From Actinomycetota bacterium (lineage in GTDB: Bacteria; Actinomycetota; Actinomycetes; Nanopelagicales; Nanopelagicaceae), in contig JAQCAO010000010.1 of assembly GCA_027731885.1 (NCBI GenBank), positions 1 through 20,207 on the forward strand: 20,207 nt of DNA, written 5' to 3'. Numbering within the stretch: position 1 is the stretch's first letter; every line of letters starts with the position of its first letter. Made by a program: the position numbers and the translations under genes. Under the pieces are notes generated by a model. The model was not told the origin of the DNA. It was given only the letters and a program-made list of their open reading frames with translations, and did no database searches. Shown here piece after piece: positions 15,409 through 20,207 of the stretch.

Positions 15409-15612
15409 ATGGAAGGCACACTCAACCTGGTCGGTTTTGGCCTCGCAGCAATAGGTCCTGGTATTGCAACCGGACTAATCTTCGCCGCATATATCAACGG
15501 CGTAGCACGTCAGCCTGAAGCACGTAGCGTTCTGCAGCCAATCGCGTTCCTTGGATTCGCGCTCGCTGAAGCTCTCGCACTCTTCGGACTCGTTCTAGCT
15601 TTCGTTCTCTAA
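15409..15612 (+). CDS. atpE: ATP synthase Fo subunit c
   Basis: The proteolipid of the rotor ring, a hairpin of two membrane helices joined by the polar loop ARQPEAR (33-39). The proton-binding carboxylate is E54 in ALAEALAL. The first helix has the Gly/Ala pattern GPGIATG (16-22). No Na+-coordination signature (helix-1 Gln, or Ser/Thr after the Glu) is seen, so a proton-driven enzyme is inferred. The protein has 67 residues, at the short end for actinobacteria (Streptomyces is about 76). The ribosome site GAAAGG ends 9 nt before the ATG, and the A-rich run before the start favours high translation, as needed for a multi-copy subunit. Confidence 0.96.
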   Translation: MEGTLNLVGFGLAAIGPGIATGLIFAAYINGVARQPEARSVLQPIAFLGFALAEALALFGLVLAFVL

Positions 15613-15628
15613 TTAGCCCAGAAAATAA

Positions 15629-16174
<546 letters not shown>

Positions 16175-16179
16175 GGAAA

Positions 16180-17016
16180 ATGAGAATTCACCTCGGAGGC
16201 AGTAGCCGTCAGTCACTCGTGGCTGCACGTTCTGCACTCGATGCTTCAGTCAAGGGCGCAAGCGCAGCATCGGCTTCAGAGTTGTCTTCTCATCTTTTCC
16301 TCGCGGCGGAAGTAATTGCCGGCAATACATCATTGCGCCGCGCAATTACAGATCCAGCGCGCGATAAGGCAGCAAAGGCCGCGCTTGTTAAAGATCTATT
16401 TTCAAAGTCAACCGGAACGCTCGCGGTATCACTACTTAGCGAGCTCTCAGGGTTACGTTGGTCAGCGACAAAGGACCTTGTCTACGCAACAGAGCAGTTA
16501 GCAATTGAGGCAGAAGCATCTGCAGCAAATATCGCTGGCGAACTCGATCGCGTGGAAGATGAGTTCTTCGAGACTTCGCGTCTGGTTGCCGATAACTTCG
16601 AACTCCGCAAGGCGCTCGTAAGCGTTGGATCAACAGCTGCAAAGTCCGCGCTGATCGCCGATGTACTTGGCAAGAAGGCATCTGCTTCAACAGTAAAAAT
16701 CGCAAGCGCACTTGTTGCATCCCTTCGTGGACGCAGCATTGAAGCAGCGTTTGCTGATTACCTATTTGGCCTTGCTAACCGCCGCAACCGCTTGATCGCC
16801 GTTGTCCGTACCGCAACAGCGCTAACTGATTCACAGGCATCACGTCTTGCGACAACGCTTGAGAAGAAGGTTGGCCAGCCAATTCGCATTAACGTCCAAA
16901 TCGACCCAACAATTTTGGGTGGAGTTTCAATCAAGTTCGCAGATGAGTTAGTAGATGGCAGCGTTGTAAATCGTCTGGCAAAGGCTGGACGCGCACTAGT
17001 TGGTCAGTCAGCATAA
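16180..17016 (+). CDS. atpH: ATP synthase F1 subunit delta, long actinobacterial form
   Basis: Links the top of the F1 head to the b stalk. At 278 residues it is about 100 longer than E. coli delta but matches the Streptomyces form. Two similar helical segments are visible, about 33-110 and 124-200; both carry an E-(L/F)-F ... (V/L)(I/V)A-x-N-x-x-LR-x-A(I/L) pattern and an AAK-x-ALI/V-x-D(L/V)(F/L) block. The C-terminal part (about 204-278) has the beta-strand IDPTILGGVSIKFADELVDGSV conserved in all delta subunits. The ribosome site GGAAA overlaps the end of atpF (TAAGGAAAATG), so the two genes are tightly coupled. A 54-nt A-rich gap leads to atpA. Confidence 0.95.
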   Translation: MRIHLGGSSRQSLVAARSALDASVKGASAASASELSSHLFLAAEVIAGNTSLRRAITDPARDKAAKAALVKDLFSKSTGTLAVSLLSELSGLRWSATKDLVYATEQLAIEAEASAANIAGELDRVEDEFFETSRLVADNFELRKALVSVGSTAAKSALIADVLGKKASASTVKIASALVASLRGRSIEAAFADYLFGLANRRNRLIAVVRTATALTDSQASRLATTLEKKVGQPIRINVQIDPTILGGVSIKFADELVDGSVVNRLAKAGRALVGQSA

Positions 17017-17070
17017 ATCATTTAACTAAATAAAAAGAAGTTTTAAGAAGAAACGAAAAGGGAGAACGAC

Positions 17071-18711
17071 ATGGCAGAGCTCAAGATCCAACCGAATGAA
17101 ATTCGGGATGCCTTAGCGAATTTCGTTAAGTCATACGATCCAGGCGCCGCAGCTCGCGACGAAGTTGGAACAGTAAGCCAAGCAGGCGATGGCATCGCTC
17201 GCGTTGAGGGTTTGCCTTCAACTATGGCTAACGAACTATTGCAGTTCGAGAACGGAACGCTGGGCCTCGCACTTAACCTAGATGTGCGCGAGATCGGTGT
17301 TGTTATTCTCGGAAGCTATGCAGGAATTGAAGAAGGAACATCAGTGCGCGGTACTGGTGAGATTCTTTCTGTACCGGTTGGTGATGGCTTCTTGGGTCGC
17401 GTTGTCGATCCACTCGGTCGCCCAATTGATGGCAAGGGTGAAATCAAAGCTGATGCGCGTCGCGCACTTGAACTACAGGCTCCCTCTGTAGTTGAGCGCC
17501 AGCCAGTTAAAGAACCTCTTGCAACAGGAATTAAAGCGATCGATGCAATGACTGCAATCGGTCGTGGACAGCGCCAGTTGATCATCGGTGACCGTCAGAC
17601 AGGTAAGACCGCTGTCGCAGTCGACACGATAATTAACCAGCGCGAAAACTGGCTAACCGGCGATAAGAAGAAGCAAGTTAAATGTATCTACGTCGCTATT
17701 GGTCAAAAGGGTTCAACGATCGCATCTGTTAAGGGTGCGCTCGAAGAAGCTGGCGCAATGGAGTACACAACAATCGTGGCATCACCTGCATCAGATCCAG
17801 CAGGCTTTAAATACCTCGCTCCATACACCGGTTCTGCAATTGGTCAGCACTGGATGTACAACGGCGAGCACGTTCTAATTGTTTTCGATGATCTATCGAA
17901 GCAAGCAGAGGCTTATCGTTCCGTCTCACTTTTGCTTCGCCGTCCACCAGGTCGCGAAGCTTATCCAGGAGATGTTTTCTACTTACACTCACGTTTGCTA
18001 GAACGTTGCGCAAAGCTTTCCGATGAACTCGGTGGCGGTTCAATGACTGGTCTACCAATCATTGAAACCAAGGGAAATGACGTTTCTGCCTTTATTCCTA
18101 CCAACGTAATTTCTATTACTGATGGTCAGTGCTTCCTTGAAACAGATCTCTTCAACGCCGGTGTTCGCCCAGCGATCAACGTAGGTGTTTCGGTATCTCG
18201 TGTTGGTGGTTCTGCTCAGACCAAGGCGATGAAGAAGATCGCAGGTCGCTTGCGTCTTGATCTTGCCCAGTTCCGTGAACTCGAAGCATTCGCTGCTTTT
18301 GGTTCAGATCTTGATGCAGCATCAAAGGCTCAGCTCGAGCGCGGTGCACGTATGGTTGAACTTCTAAAGCAAGGCCAGTACTCACCTTATTCACTAGAGC
18401 GTCAGATCGTTTCAATCTGGGCCGGTACTTCAGGAGAACTCGATTCTGTTGCAGTTGCCGATATCCGTCGCTTTGAATCTGAACTTCTCGACTTCATCGG
18501 TCGCGAACGTAAAGATATCTTCACCGTAATCTCAGAGACCAAGCAGTTAGAAGATGACACTGTTGCAAAGATGAAGTCAGCAGTTGCTGATTTTAAGAAG
18601 CAATTTAAGCCATCAGCGGCGGGCATCGTTAATGATGCACCTGCTGAAGCTCTTGATTCAGAGAACGCAGAAGCGATTACAAGATTCGTTCCTCCGGCGG
18701 TGAAGAAGTAA
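17071..18711 (+). CDS. atpA: ATP synthase F1 subunit alpha
   Basis: The non-catalytic nucleotide-binding subunit of the F1 hexamer. The protein has 546 residues. The N-terminal beta barrel is followed by Walker A GDRQTGKT (173-180), [13 protein letters not shown] (271-283), [21 protein letters not shown] (292-311) and the arginine finger R377 in [16 protein letters not shown], which completes the neighbouring catalytic site. The C-terminus extends about 30 residues beyond the E. coli length, with an Ala/Glu-rich stretch and the end FVPPAVKK. In mycobacteria a comparable alpha extension restrains ATP hydrolysis; whether this unrelated-looking tail does so is unknown. AAAGGGAG upstream of the ATG is a strong ribosome site. 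Confidence 0.97.
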   Translation: MAELKIQPNEIRDALANFVKSYDPGAAARDEVGTVSQAGDGIARVEGLPSTMANELLQFENGTLGLALNLDVREIGVVILGSYAGIEEGTSVRGTGEILSVPVGDGFLGRVVDPLGRPIDGKGEIKADARRALELQAPSVVERQPVKEPLATGIKAIDAMTAIGRGQRQLIIGDRQTGKTAVAVDTIINQRENWLTGDKKKQVKCIYVAIGQKGSTIASVKGALEEAGAMEYTTIVASPASDPAGFKYLAPYTGSAIGQHWMYNGEHVLIVFDDLSKQAEAYRSVSLLLRRPPGREAYPGDVFYLHSRLLERCAKLSDELGGGSMTGLPIIETKGNDVSAFIPTNVISITDGQCFLETDLFNAGVRPAINVGVSVSRVGGSAQTKAMKKIAGRLRLDLAQFRELEAFAAFGSDLDAASKAQLERGARMVELLKQGQYSPYSLERQIVSIWAGTSGELDSVAVADIRRFESELLDFIGRERKDIFTVISETKQLEDDTVAKMKSAVADFKKQFKPSAAGIVNDAPAEALDSENAEAITRFVPPAVKK

Positions 18712-18714
18712 CTC

Positions 18715-20207
<1,493 letters not shown>

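Overview
The window is a compact, gene-dense actinobacterial housekeeping region with every gene on the + strand. Gene order is argS(partial)-lysA-hom-thrC-thrB-rho-(small secreted protein)-rpmE-prfA-prmC-sua5/yrdC-like-glyA-wecA-atpI-atpZ-atpB-atpE-atpF-atpH-atpA-atpG-atpD(partial). From memory, this is the Mycobacterium tuberculosis Rv1292-Rv1310 order (argS to atpD), with the secreted protein, glyA and atpZ added and with separate AtpF and AtpH instead of the mycobacterial b-delta fusion. Moderate base composition (clearly lower in G+C than soil actinobacteria), very short intergenic gaps and Streptomyces-like ATP synthase subunits suggest a streamlined planktonic actinobacterium, such as the freshwater acI lineage (Nanopelagicales). 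That placement is an inference.

Bases 1-6092: the end of arginyl-tRNA synthetase, then the aspartate-family amino-acid block. LysA makes lysine from meso-diaminopimelate. Hom, ThrC and ThrB take aspartate semialdehyde to threonine. Gaps are 3-5 nt or 4-nt overlaps, so this reads as one operon.

Bases 6093-8830: the rho promoter or leader region, rho, a small secreted Ala/Lys-rich protein of unknown function preceded by an 11-bp-period direct repeat, a perfect 13-bp intrinsic terminator, rpmE (zinc-type L31) with a leader hairpin, and a second strong terminator.

Bases 8831-12725: prfA (RF1) and prmC (its methyltransferase), then a YrdC/Sua5-family protein that has lost its recognisable catalytic motifs, then glyA, which may have a leaderless promoter.

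Bases 12726-20207: wecA-like glycan-initiating phosphotransferase, followed by the F1Fo ATP synthase operon with two small assembly-factor-type membrane proteins (atpI, atpZ) before atpB-E-F-H-A-G-D. atpC would lie beyond the right edge.

No tRNA, rRNA, mobile element, CRISPR array or defence system is visible, and no gap without a gene exceeds about 170 nt. I do not see a new multi-gene system. The observations most worth a second look are the degenerate YrdC protein, the secreted protein with its candidate OmpR-type operator, and the rho leader.
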